64,000 bases of DNA from Ruegeria sp. Ofav3-42 (lineage in GTDB: Bacteria > Pseudomonadota > Alphaproteobacteria > Rhodobacterales > Rhodobacteraceae), in the NCBI RefSeq assembly GCF_022347725.1, contig NZ_JAKRGB010000015.1:62001-126000 (forward strand), in the 5' to 3' direction. The position numbers were made by a program, and so were the translations under genes. The notes beneath the pieces are model-generated. The model worked only from the letters and a program-made list of their open reading frames with translations. It searched no databases and was not told where the DNA came from. Shown piece after piece: positions 53,255 through 62,055 of this stretch; positions within the stretch are counted from its first letter, which is position 1, and each line of letters opens with the position of its first letter.

Positions 53255-54699
53255 ATGTCCGTTCCTTTGATGAATTGAATGTCGAGTGATGCAAGCGCCG
53301 CCGCGTCCAGTTCTGCGCCGAGCCGGGGATCCAACGTCCAGGGTGTGATCCGCTGAACGCTGCTCCAGGTGCCGCCCGATCCGGTCATCCAACGCCAGAT
53401 CGCCTCACCCACGCTGGGCGTGACCTGGCCGGACTGGGAAACGTAGCTGACCGCAACCCGCCACTTGTCCCCATCGGGGCCAATCGCCTGGTAGTAAGCG
53501 CTGGGGGCGCCATCGTATCGCGTGCCAAGAAAGCGAACCTTGTATCCCAATCCGCGCAGACAGATTTCAGGTGCATGCAGATGACGCAATGGCGCGCGCG
53601 TACTGACCACATTCAGCCCCAGCGGCCCGAATTGCGCCTTTTGCGCTTCACCGCCATAGGTTTCAAAATAGGTGGCTTCCAGCGGTGTCAGAGGCATTTC
53701 CTGAGCCCTGATCCCATGGATTTGGGCTGGCATCTCCGGCCCATTGACCATGCCGGATACATCCACCGGATCAGGCTTCAGTGAGACAATTGCCAGACTC
53801 GCGAGCAGACAGATCAGACCGGCCGGCAAAGAAAGGCGCGTTGACGCGAAACGCCTCGAGGGGGCGTTGTCGGCAACACTGGTCTCGCGGGGTCGATAGA
53901 ACAGGGCAAAGGGCAGAACAGTCAGGCCAAGCGTCACTAACCCTACCAGCGAATGCCAAGGTTCAGCCATCACATCCATATCGTTGACAAGACCAATAGC
54001 CAGCAATGAGATACGCAGGCTGTTTCCCAAGGCCGTACAACCGACCATCGCCAACAGGCTTGCTCCTGCTGTCAGCAACCGCGGCCGCATGATCGCGTTC
54101 TGAGTTACGACAAAGGCCAGCGAAAGCAACAGCCCCGAAGCGCCTGAACAAGGCAGGTCCACAAGAATATCGCGTTGTTCCAACGTGATACGCACACCGT
54201 CGCAAACAACGTCGGCAAACAACAGCCTTAGTATCTGACACGAAATATCGGCCGAGATCATTTGTAGCGGAAATCCCAGAGTGCGCTGCAACACCACTTC
54301 GGTCGGAAGGGAAAACAGAAACAGCACCGCCATCCAGAACGGTGAAAGAGCGAAGGGTCTTTGCTCCAGGCGCAACAGACGGACAAGGGCAAAGACATCT
54401 ACCGCAAGCGCCAGAGCGCTGAGGATATTGATGGCCAGTACCTGACCCAATAACCGGATCAGGGCCGCCGTGATCAGAAGCGCCAGAACCGGGGCTTTCG
54501 CACTGCTTCCGTTGGCCCCACCGCTTAGCAGACTGGCGCAACCCAGACCGGTAATCAAAAGGACGTAGAGATATCCGAAAGACCCGTAAGCCGGACTTAC
54601 CCAGCTTTTGACAAGCCAGTGCACGGGTTGCGCCGCGAGTATTGCCGAGGCTGCCGCCAATGCAGCCCATGTCAGAGGTTCGGTGATCGTTCGTTTCAT
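53251..54699 (-). CDS. xrtT: Exosortase (XrtT-like) with C-terminal EpsI-like domain
   Basis: A polytopic membrane protein of 482 residues. About eight helices (10-310) carry the exosortase triad: C184 in DLPCSGASGL, R229 in GNSLRISLLAIG and H249 in AEPWHSLVG. This is the Cys-Arg-His transpeptidase-like site of the EpsH family. The C-terminal extracytoplasmic part (about 320-480) resembles EpsI/DUF3485, with LRHLHAPEICLRGLGYKV at 371-388. The subfamily name T is from memory and needs a profile search. It cleaves and transfers PEP-CTERM-type proteins at the membrane. The only candidate substrate here is the next gene, overlapping by four bases. No exopolysaccharide genes are nearby. Confidence 0.85.
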   Translation of the reverse strand: MKRTITEPLTWAALAAASAILAAQPVHWLVKSWVSPAYGSFGYLYVLLITGLGCASLLSGGANGSSAKAPVLALLITAALIRLLGQVLAINILSALALAVDVFALVRLLRLEQRPFALSPFWMAVLFLFSLPTEVVLQRTLGFPLQMISADISCQILRLLFADVVCDGVRITLEQRDILVDLPCSGASGLLLSLAFVVTQNAIMRPRLLTAGASLLAMVGCTALGNSLRISLLAIGLVNDMDVMAEPWHSLVGLVTLGLTVLPFALFYRPRETSVADNAPSRRFASTRLSLPAGLICLLASLAIVSLKPDPVDVSGMVNGPEMPAQIHGIRAQEMPLTPLEATYFETYGGEAQKAQFGPLGLNVVSTRAPLRHLHAPEICLRGLGYKVRFLGTRYDGAPSAYYQAIGPDGDKWRVAVSYVSQSGQVTPSVGEAIWRWMTGSGGTWSSVQRITPWTLDPRLGAELDAAALASLDIQFIKGTDI

Positions 54700-54770
54700 A
54701 CCGCCAGAATTGCGAACGAATGCGCACTTCCTCTGCCGAAGATGTGCAGAATTTCATGAGATCGGGTGCG

Positions 54771-55700
54771 TTAAGACGCGGCTGGCGCTTGGTACACCCT
54801 ACGCATCACCATGGGGGTCAGGTACATTGGAATCTGATAGGCACCGATGAAGACCAGTATGGGTGCAGTGATTTCCGGTGGCAGAGCGAGAAAAAATATC
54901 GCGACATTTCGGTTTCCGGCGATCAAAGAGATTGCGATGGACTTTTCAGCCACCATCCGGTCGCGCGTCAGGAAAAGTGAAAACACCTGAGCACCGAAAT
55001 TGGCCAGACACGCGAACAATATCCAGAAAACCGCAACCCCCGGATCAACCAGCGCGGTCGCAGTGACCGATGGCATCAAACCGATGACAAAGACGGCCAG
55101 CGTGATTGTAGCCAACCCCTCGATGTTCTTAAGGGCCGTCGGGGTGGGGTTGCGCAACAACAACCGACGCAGCGCAACCGCGGATAGCGTCGCAGCCGTA
55201 ATTGTCAGGAACAGGCGCAGCACGGCGGTCAGGACAGACTGAATGTCGCCCAGTTCTGGCATCAGCAAGAAAATGGGAAACGCAGTCAGCGGTAAAACCG
55301 CGGTTCCGATCACCATCAGACGCAACGCATGTTCGGCCGGGTATCCCATCATAAGGCACATATTGGCGCTACCGGAAATCGAGGGCGCAGAGGCCATGAC
55401 GAGCAGAGACAAAAACACTGACGTGCCCGTCCAACCGCCCAGAAAACCGATTGCCAGGACCGCCATTGGTATTCCCAACTGAAACACGGCGACCGTTTTC
55501 GCCACCTGATGCAGATCCGCCAATGACCCCAGCAGCGATGAGGGCTCCATCCGCAGCACAGTCAGGAACAACAACAATGCCACCAGCGGCGGTAGCAAAG
55601 CCCGCATCGGTTCAGCCAATCCCGGCAGCAACAGTCCGGCGGCCAGCCCTGCGACCAGGACGTAAGGCCCATGGCGGGCCGCCAGATGGAGAGGGTTCAC
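54771..55700 (-). CDS. Bile acid:sodium symporter (BASS)-like permease
   Basis: A 309-residue membrane protein with ten helices and the BASS/SbtA-like fold (two five-helix repeats; the discontinuous-helix segment SAPSISGSANMCLMMGYP, then SISLIAGNRNVAIFFLALP in the second repeat). It starts with GTG six bases after the TRAP large permease, so it belongs to the TRAP operon. Family members carry bile acids, pantothenate, pyruvate and other organic anions with Na+. A second transporter in this operon suggests export of a product or uptake of a related acid. Confidence 0.8.
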   Translation of the reverse strand: MNPLHLAARHGPYVLVAGLAAGLLLPGLAEPMRALLPPLVALLLFLTVLRMEPSSLLGSLADLHQVAKTVAVFQLGIPMAVLAIGFLGGWTGTSVFLSLLVMASAPSISGSANMCLMMGYPAEHALRLMVIGTAVLPLTAFPIFLLMPELGDIQSVLTAVLRLFLTITAATLSAVALRRLLLRNPTPTALKNIEGLATITLAVFVIGLMPSVTATALVDPGVAVFWILFACLANFGAQVFSLFLTRDRMVAEKSIAISLIAGNRNVAIFFLALPPEITAPILVFIGAYQIPMYLTPMVMRRVYQAPAAS

Positions 55701-55706
55701 TTCGCG

Positions 55707-57020
55707 CTACCCGCCGGGGCTCTGGCGCAGATTTTCCGGCAGCCAGGTGGCCAGTTCCGGGAACCAGATCAGAACGAACACCATCAGCACCATGATCAGG
55801 AACATCGGGATTGCGGCACGGGCGATATAGCTCATCTCGTGGTTTGTCATGCCCTGCATCACAAACAGGTTGAACCCGATCGGCGGCGTGATCTGCGCCA
55901 TCTCAACGACGACGACAATGAATATCCCGAACCAGATCAGGTCGATACCGGCATCGCGGATCATCGGCTCGACTACGGCCATGGTCAGCACCACCGAGGA
56001 AATGCCATCAAGGAAACAGCCCAGAATGATGTAAAAGACCAACAAGACCATCAGCAGTTCGAACCGCGTTAGTTCCCACCCGGCGATCAGGTCGGCCAAC
56101 CCCCGCGGAAGACCGGTGAATCCCATGGACAGGGACAGGAACGCAGCCCCCGCAAGGATCAGCGCGATCATCGCACTGGTGCGGGTCGCGCCCATCAGGC
56201 TTTCCGTGAACGTCTTCCAGTTGAGTGACCCCTGCCCTGCGGCCAGAAGTAGCCCTCCGATCACACCAAAAGCAGCCGCCTCGGTGGCGGTGGCATAGCC
56301 CAGATACATTGACCCAATGACAACCATGATCAGCAGGATGACAGGCAGCAAGAAGCGTGAGTTTTTCAGCTTTTGCGAGAAGCTCAGCTTGCCTTCGCTG
56401 TTCGGGTTCCAGTCTTTACCGAATTTCGAATAGATCGCGACATAGCCCATGAACATGGTCGCCAGCACCAGACCGGGCAGGATCCCCGCAAAGAACAGCT
56501 TTGTAATCGATTCATTGATGGTCACGCCATAAACGATCAGCGTCAGCGACGGAGGGATCATCAATCCCAGTGTCGCAGCGCCGGTAAGTGTACCGATGAT
56601 CATCCGTTCAGGATAATTGCGCTTGCGCAGTTCGGGGATCGACATTTTGCCGACTGTGGTCAGCGTGGCGGCTGATGATCCGGACACCGCAGCAAAGACA
56701 GTACAGCCGACGATGTTGGTATGCACCAACCCACCGGGCAAGGGCGCCATCCACGGTGAAAGACCTTTGAACATATCTTCGGATAATCGCGTTCGATAGA
56801 GGATTTCCCCCATCCAGATGAACATCGGAAGCGCAGTCAGGGTCCACGACGAGGACGCCGACCAGATGGTCGTGATCATCACGTCGCCCACGGGCCGCGT
56901 GGTGAACAATTCCATCCCGACCCAAGCAACGCCCATCAATGCAAGGCCGACCCAGACGCCGGTGCCAAGCAAGGTGAAAAGGACAAACAGGAAGAGGATA
57001 ATGACAGACAAGTTTTCCAT
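55707..57020 (-). CDS. TRAP transporter large permease (DctM)
   Basis: A 437-residue DctM subunit with about 12 membrane helices; seen are NIVGCTVFAAVSGSSAATLTTVGKMSIPEL, GTLTGAATLGLMIPPSLTLIVYGV and ITPPIGFNLFVMQG, all typical. It forms the Na+-driven channel for organic acids delivered by DctP. The start at 57020 has GGGGAG eight bases ahead; the longer frame runs into dctQ. It is four bases after the dctQ stop. Confidence 0.92.
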   Translation of the reverse strand: MENLSVIILFLFVLFTLLGTGVWVGLALMGVAWVGMELFTTRPVGDVMITTIWSASSSWTLTALPMFIWMGEILYRTRLSEDMFKGLSPWMAPLPGGLVHTNIVGCTVFAAVSGSSAATLTTVGKMSIPELRKRNYPERMIIGTLTGAATLGLMIPPSLTLIVYGVTINESITKLFFAGILPGLVLATMFMGYVAIYSKFGKDWNPNSEGKLSFSQKLKNSRFLLPVILLIMVVIGSMYLGYATATEAAAFGVIGGLLLAAGQGSLNWKTFTESLMGATRTSAMIALILAGAAFLSLSMGFTGLPRGLADLIAGWELTRFELLMVLLVFYIILGCFLDGISSVVLTMAVVEPMIRDAGIDLIWFGIFIVVVVEMAQITPPIGFNLFVMQGMTNHEMSYIARAAIPMFLIMVLMVFVLIWFPELATWLPENLRQSPGG

Positions 57021-57024
57021 ACGC

Positions 57025-57558
57025 TCACTCCCCGTGGCTTTGATCGGCCAAATCGCGGACGATACGGTGATCGCCCCGGAACAGCACGTGGACAAGGTGA
57101 TCGGTCAGCGCGATGGCAAAAATCACCGCCCCAATCAGCATGGTTGATTGCGGTATCCACAGGGCGGTTCTGTCCTGCCCTTGACTGATATCGTTGAACT
57201 TCCAGCTCCAGTAGACAAAGCGATAGGCGTACCAGCAGAAATACCACATCACGGCCGAGCCAATGGCAAAGCACCAGATTTCAAGGATACGGCGCGCGCC
57301 ATCCGGAACCGCATTCAACAGTATCGAAACACGTATATGGCTACCCCGGTTGAGCGCATTGGCAAACGCAAGAAACGATGCGGCGGCCATGGCATAGCCG
57401 GCATAATCGGGTGCTCCGGGGAAGACCTCGCCGGTCCAGCGGGCCAGCATCTGCACCACGATCAGCAGAAGAATGGCAATCAAACTAAGTGCCGCCAGAA
57501 CCCCTGCTGCCTGATAAATGAAATCCAATACGGACCGAAGCCCTCGTAACGCCACCAT
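57025..57558 (-). CDS. TRAP transporter small permease (DctQ)
   Basis: A 177-residue protein with four membrane helices and the DctQ core AMAAASFLAFANALNRGSHIRVSIL. The ATG at 57558 follows a GGGGAT site; the preceding codons to 57606 lie in the intergenic part. It bridges DctP and DctM function in the inner membrane. Confidence 0.9.
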   Translation of the reverse strand: MVALRGLRSVLDFIYQAAGVLAALSLIAILLLIVVQMLARWTGEVFPGAPDYAGYAMAAASFLAFANALNRGSHIRVSILLNAVPDGARRILEIWCFAIGSAVMWYFCWYAYRFVYWSWKFNDISQGQDRTALWIPQSTMLIGAVIFAIALTDHLVHVLFRGDHRIVRDLADQSHGE

Positions 57559-57626
57559 GCTATCCCCGCTTTGTTTATTTGATATGAAACGGGCGGCAGT
57601 ATGCACCGCCGCCCGGAACGGGATGA

Positions 57627-58604
57627 TTACTGAGACGCGTTGAAGGCATCGACGATGGCTTTGCCCTCGTCGCCCGCGGCCTCAAGCCATTCGTTGGTCA
57701 TGGTGACGCCGATCTCTTTCAGCTCATTCGTCATTTGCTCGGACGCCGGACCAACGGTCATACCGCCATCGCGCAGCCCTTGCAGCGTAAAGCCTGTGTA
57801 CTCCTTGGCTCGCCAGTTGCCCGCATACTCGGCCAGTTCGGCGCAGGCCTTGATAACGTTCTTGTTCGCGTCAGATACGCCAGCCCATATGTCCGAGTTA
57901 ACCATGACGTAGTTACGCGGCAGCCAGGCATCCACTTCGTAGAAATAGTTCAGGCTTTCCCAGACTTTCCGATCATACCCGGTCGACCCTGACGACACCA
58001 TCGAGTCAGCAACACCAGTCGCGAACGCCTGACTGATTTCCGCCGCTTCAATGGTCACTGGTAGCATGCCAGTGAGTTCCGCCAAGCGAGACGTGGCGTT
58101 GTTGTAGGACCGGAACTTGATGCCTTCCATATCGGCCACCGAATTCACCTCTTCCTTGAAATACAGGCCCTGCGGTGGCCACGGCACGGCATAAAGCAGG
58201 GTCAGGTTCTGTTCTGCCAACAATTTTTCAAGCGACGGCTTTGCAGCCTCCCAAAGCTTGGCACTGTCATCAAACGAAGTTGCCAGGAACGGAATGGAGT
58301 CGAACCCGAATAGTGCATTCTCATTCTGGTGACCCGACAGCAGGCGCTCACCAATCGGCGCTTGCCCTGTTTGAATTGCGCGTTTGATGTCGGCACCTTT
58401 GAAAAGGGAACCGGACGGATGGGTGACGATTTCAATCTCACCACCGGTTCCGGTGGTCACGCATTTCGCAAATTCCGCACCCGTGGCCGAATGAAAATTC
58501 GATGCCGAATAGGCCATGGGCATATCCCATTTTTCGGCCACCGCCGGAGCTGTAGCAGCGGCAGTCAATGCGGTTGCCGCCAGAAGGCTTGTCAATTTCT
58601 TCAT
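57627..58604 (-). CDS. TRAP transporter substrate-binding protein (DctP)
   Basis: A 325-residue periplasmic binding protein. Signal peptide 1-23 (ending PAVAE region), then the DctP fold with MPMAYSASNFHSATGAEFAKCV, the carboxylate-binding FRSYNNATSRLAELTGMLPVTIEAAEISQAFATGVADSM region in parts (the Arg of KFRSYN is the usual anion ligand). GGGAG precedes the ATG at 58604. The ligand is a carboxylic acid of unknown identity; the enzymes encoded upstream (enolase-superfamily and D-amino-acid-dehydrogenase-like) point to an amino or hydroxy acid. Confidence 0.92.
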   Translation of the reverse strand: MKKLTSLLAATALTAAATAPAVAEKWDMPMAYSASNFHSATGAEFAKCVTTGTGGEIEIVTHPSGSLFKGADIKRAIQTGQAPIGERLLSGHQNENALFGFDSIPFLATSFDDSAKLWEAAKPSLEKLLAEQNLTLLYAVPWPPQGLYFKEEVNSVADMEGIKFRSYNNATSRLAELTGMLPVTIEAAEISQAFATGVADSMVSSGSTGYDRKVWESLNYFYEVDAWLPRNYVMVNSDIWAGVSDANKNVIKACAELAEYAGNWRAKEYTGFTLQGLRDGGMTVGPASEQMTNELKEIGVTMTNEWLEAAGDEGKAIVDAFNASQ

Positions 58605-58655
58605 CTTTTTCTCCCTGTCTATTTTAAAGTTGTCGGTGTTTTTCACCGGTAGTTC

Positions 58656-59906
58656 TCAAGTCGCGTAGCGTGACGGCGCATAGACGCTCATGTCAGTGTT
58701 TGGTTTCCGACCCGCGATCATCTGCGCCAACAGACGTCCTGTTTTTGGTCCGCCCGTCAGACCGATGTGATGGTGCCCAAAGCCCATGTATGCGCCCTTA
58801 ACACCCGGAACCTCGCCGATAACGGGGATCGAGTCCGCCGGTGCGGGCCTGTGCCCCATCCATTCCACTTCCTCCTTCCATGTTACGCCTGGAAAGGCCG
58901 CCCGGGCGTTCTTGCGCATCAGTTCAAATGGCGCGCGCGAAGGCGCTGCTTCGAGCCCGCCAAATTCGACAATTCCCGCCAGCCGAATACGCCCCTCCAT
59001 TGGCGTGGCTACGAACTTGCCCGAGGCCACCATAACTGGACTACGCGGCATGGCAGAAGGCTCTACCAATTCAAGATGATAACCACGTTCGCTTTCAAGA
59101 GGAACAGAAACACCCAATTGTTGGGCCAACGGGCCAGACCAGACTCCAGCCGTCACGATCGCCGTGTCGCAGGAAATCGTCTCTCCGTCGGCCCGCACGC
59201 CGGTAACCCGGCCATCTTCGCGAACGACATCTTCGACAGTGGCCCGGATAATCCTGCCACCATTTTCCTCGATATGCGCGGCAAGGTCTTTCACATATCG
59301 ACCCGGGTCAGTGATATGGCCATGATCCGAAAGCTTTGCGGCGAAGCCGATATCCTGGCTGAAGACCGGGTCGTAGGCGTGAAAAGCCTGGCCCTCCAGC
59401 TCTTCCCATGTAAAACCGTGCCTGCGCCGGACATCCCAGCCAAAGGCATCTCCTTCAAAATGAGCGCGATTTTCATATAGAAACAAATAATCCGAAGGCA
59501 CGATCCATTTCTCGGCCCCGGTGCCTTCGGCAAGTGCTTTGTGATCGTTCAGACTGTCGCCAACAATCGGTGTCAGCGCGGACGCAATCCGTTCCACATC
59601 ATCAGAGTTCGCATGTTTCAGATAGCGCGTCAGCCACGGGACCAGCTTCGGCAAATACCCCCATTTCAAGAACAAAGGTTGAGAGGGGCTCAGCAACATT
59701 TTCGGCGCTTTCCGAAGCAATCCCGGAACAGTCACCGGAACAATCGAGCAGGACGCCAGCACCCCGCCATTGCCATGCGAGGTCCCCTCACCCGGCCCTG
59801 CTTTGTCGATCAGAATTACATCATGGCCATCCCGTTGCAGCCAGACGGCTGCCGAGACGCCAACAATACCAGCACCGATAATGGCTATGGTCTTCTGCTC
59901 GCTCAT
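58656..59906 (-). CDS. FAD-dependent oxidoreductase, D-amino-acid dehydrogenase (DadA)-like
   Basis: A 416-residue DAO-family flavoprotein with [24 protein letters not shown] (dinucleotide fold, about 11-34), [11 protein letters not shown] and the C-terminal [23 protein letters not shown]. The 'SHGNGG' and 'GH-x-x-x-G-x-T' motifs are those of DadA, which oxidises D-amino acids to 2-oxo acids and feeds electrons to the respiratory chain. It overlaps the upstream enolase-superfamily gene by four bases (ATGA), and dctP starts about 50 bases later. Imino acids such as proline derivatives are also possible substrates. Confidence 0.88.
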   Translation of the reverse strand: MSEQKTIAIIGAGIVGVSAAVWLQRDGHDVILIDKAGPGEGTSHGNGGVLASCSIVPVTVPGLLRKAPKMLLSPSQPLFLKWGYLPKLVPWLTRYLKHANSDDVERIASALTPIVGDSLNDHKALAEGTGAEKWIVPSDYLFLYENRAHFEGDAFGWDVRRRHGFTWEELEGQAFHAYDPVFSQDIGFAAKLSDHGHITDPGRYVKDLAAHIEENGGRIIRATVEDVVREDGRVTGVRADGETISCDTAIVTAGVWSGPLAQQLGVSVPLESERGYHLELVEPSAMPRSPVMVASGKFVATPMEGRIRLAGIVEFGGLEAAPSRAPFELMRKNARAAFPGVTWKEEVEWMGHRPAPADSIPVIGEVPGVKGAYMGFGHHHIGLTGGPKTGRLLAQMIAGRKPNTDMSVYAPSRYAT

Positions 59907-61036
59907 GCGGCCACGGCTTTCGACACTGCAAAGTGGTCGAGCTTGCTCAGATCAGGTCTTGCGCCCAAACCCGGTCCATCGGGAACAACAACCTCACCAC
60001 GATTCACCTCGAAGGGTTGCTCCAAAATGTCCTCCGCCAGAAAATACGAGGCCTGATAGAATTCGCAGCCCAAGGTAATTTCCGGCGTCGCGGCGATCAT
60101 GTGGGTGCCCGCCAGGTGCGCCAATCCGGCCTCAAACATATCTCCGCCATAAACGCTTAGCCCATGCGCGGCGGCGATACGAGCAACGGTTTGACCACGT
60201 GTCAGACCACCGGATTTCATGATTTTTACGGAAACACCGTCGCAAATATCTTCGCGGGCAGCGCGCTCCATGTCCTCGGGGCCAAAAACACTCTCGTCCG
60301 CCAGCAAGGGCACATCCGTCATTTGCCGCAGCTTTGCCATCATACCGTAGTGATGCGCACGCACGGGCTGTTCGATGAAGTCCGGCTTGAACTGGGCTAC
60401 ATCCCGCACCTGAACCGGTGCGTCTTCGATGCTGAGCCCCTGATTATAGTCGACACGTACAGAGAGCTCAGGGCAGTTCTGGGCCAAATACTCCAACCGC
60501 ATGATGTCAAAAGCGTGGTCTTTGAACCCAGTCTTCAGCTTGACGATCCGAACCCCATCTTCCCGCAGACGCGCCAACAAATCGATGTCCTGCGAAAAAT
60601 CGGGATTTGCGATAGAGCAGCTCAGCGGGATCGCATCCCGGCATTTTCCGCCCAACAGAGACCAGACGGGTACGGCGGAAATCCTGCCAGCAAGGTCAAG
60701 CAATGCAGTTTCCAGCGCTGCCTTGGCCTCAGTACAATGTGCCACCGCATATGCCGCCCGAGACATTATTGCGGCCCGGTCGGCGACCCTTGCGCCCATG
60801 ACCAAGGGCCGCAGATAGCGATTGAGCGCGGCGTACGTCGCCTCAGGCGTACCGGTAAACACCGACCAAGGCGACGCCTCGCCGAAGCCCTGAGTGCCAT
60901 CCTCGGACGTTAGCCGCACGACAACGACCTCGCAAACACCTTCGACGGACCCAATTCCGTGATCACGGCGAGATGTGACCGGCAGTTCCAGATGCCACAG
61001 GTCATACCCGATGATCTTTTGTGTCAGAGTGCTCAT
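59903..61036 (-). CDS. Mandelate racemase / muconate lactonizing enzyme family protein
   Basis: A 377-residue enolase-superfamily enzyme of the muconate-lactonizing subgroup. The acid/base pair starts with K166-x-K168 (VKLKTG), metal ligands are D196 (VDYNQG), E222 (EQP) and D247 (ADES), and KIMKSGG (271-277) supplies the opposing lysine. Two lysines on opposite faces suit racemisation, epimerisation or cycloisomerisation. GGAGG precedes the ATG at 61036. Heading an operon with a D-amino-acid-dehydrogenase-like protein and a TRAP transporter, it may epimerise an imported L-amino or betaine-type acid to the D-form. This parallels the hydroxyproline-betaine epimerase of Pelagibaca, but the substrate is not known. 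Confidence 0.85.
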   Translation of the reverse strand: MSTLTQKIIGYDLWHLELPVTSRRDHGIGSVEGVCEVVVVRLTSEDGTQGFGEASPWSVFTGTPEATYAALNRYLRPLVMGARVADRAAIMSRAAYAVAHCTEAKAALETALLDLAGRISAVPVWSLLGGKCRDAIPLSCSIANPDFSQDIDLLARLREDGVRIVKLKTGFKDHAFDIMRLEYLAQNCPELSVRVDYNQGLSIEDAPVQVRDVAQFKPDFIEQPVRAHHYGMMAKLRQMTDVPLLADESVFGPEDMERAAREDICDGVSVKIMKSGGLTRGQTVARIAAAHGLSVYGGDMFEAGLAHLAGTHMIAATPEITLGCEFYQASYFLAEDILEQPFEVNRGEVVVPDGPGLGARPDLSKLDHFAVSKAVAA

Positions 61037-61073
61037 TCTTCCTCCCCGCGATGGGACGAAGCCTGCCTTGACC

Positions 61074-61127
61074 CTCATATCATTTCAAATACTATATTTT
61101 CGTAAGTCCATCATAAGAAATGATGAG
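61074..61127. promoter_or_regulatory. Inverted repeat between the enolase-family operon and its LysR
   Basis: CTCATATCATTTC (61074-61086) and GAAATGATGAG (61117-61127) are complementary apart from an inserted AT in the left arm. The 98-base divergent gap is the expected place for LysR binding, and the right arm overlaps the lysR ribosome site (GAGG), which would fit autoregulation. Confidence 0.45.
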
Positions 61128-61134
61128 GTAAGCT

Positions 61135-62055
61135 GTGTCGCTGCGCTTTCGTCAGTTGCAGGCGTTTCACGCCATTATGGAAACCGGAACCGTTACAGGG
61201 GCCGCGTCGGTGCTTGGAATATCGCAACCCGGCATCAGTAACCTGCTTGCGCAGTTGGAGCGAGAAGCGCGGCTGCCCCTTTTCGAGCGTAACAAGGGCC
61301 GACTGCTGCCGACCCCCGAAGCAGAGCTGTTATATCGTGAGGTCGATACCGTAGTGCGCGGTTTGGATCACGTTGCCCAAGCCGTGTCTGATTTACAGAA
61401 CAAGCACCCCGGGCAGTTGCAAGTCGCAGCCCCTCATCTACTGTCGTTCGGCTTTATGCCGCGAGAGATTGCGCGGTTTGCCAAATCACGTCCCAACCTG
61501 TCCGTGAGCTTTCAATCTCAGTATTCCTCGAAAATTCAGGAATGGGTCATTTCTGGCCTGTTCGAGATCGGCATTGTCGAGATGCCAATTCTGCACGACA
61601 CGCTAAACTATCAAGTCTTTCACTTCGAAACGATGGCGACTTTTCCGGAAGGCAGCCATTTGGCCGCTTATGAAGTGTTGTCGCCAGAGCTTCTGGAAAA
61701 CGAACCTTTTATCGTGATGGGCCCTGAACATCAGACCCACCGCCGAACCCGCGACATCTTTCAGGCCGCGGGGCGATCATGGCAAACCCGGATTCACACG
61801 CACTTGTCCGAGAATCTGTTGAGTTTCGTCAAACAGGGTATGGGCGTCGCAATGATCGACCCCTTTACGGTCACGTTCGATGGCGAGAGCGGATATCAAA
61901 CCCGCCCTTTCAGGCCGGCGGTAACGCTGGACCTTGCGATCATCACAGCCAAGGGGCGGCCGTTATCGACGATCGCGCAGGAGTTTTTGGCCCAGTTGAC
62001 CCCGTCGATTGCGTCTTATGCCACCCATTCGGAAACCGGAGCCGCAGCTTCGTGA
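61135..62055 (+). CDS. LysR-family transcriptional regulator
   Basis: A 306-residue LysR starting with GTG (61135), six bases after GAGG. The helix-turn-helix is TGTVTGAASVLGISQPGISNLLAQLERE; the ligand domain is of the OccR/NocR/CbbR-like type often linked to amino acid catabolism. It is divergent from the enolase-superfamily/DadA/TRAP operon and is its likely activator. Its last 40 bases overlap the end of the opposing ThDP-enzyme gene. Confidence 0.87.
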   Translation: MSLRFRQLQAFHAIMETGTVTGAASVLGISQPGISNLLAQLEREARLPLFERNKGRLLPTPEAELLYREVDTVVRGLDHVAQAVSDLQNKHPGQLQVAAPHLLSFGFMPREIARFAKSRPNLSVSFQSQYSSKIQEWVISGLFEIGIVEMPILHDTLNYQVFHFETMATFPEGSHLAAYEVLSPELLENEPFIVMGPEHQTHRRTRDIFQAAGRSWQTRIHTHLSENLLSFVKQGMGVAMIDPFTVTFDGESGYQTRPFRPAVTLDLAIITAKGRPLSTIAQEFLAQLTPSIASYATHSETGAAAS

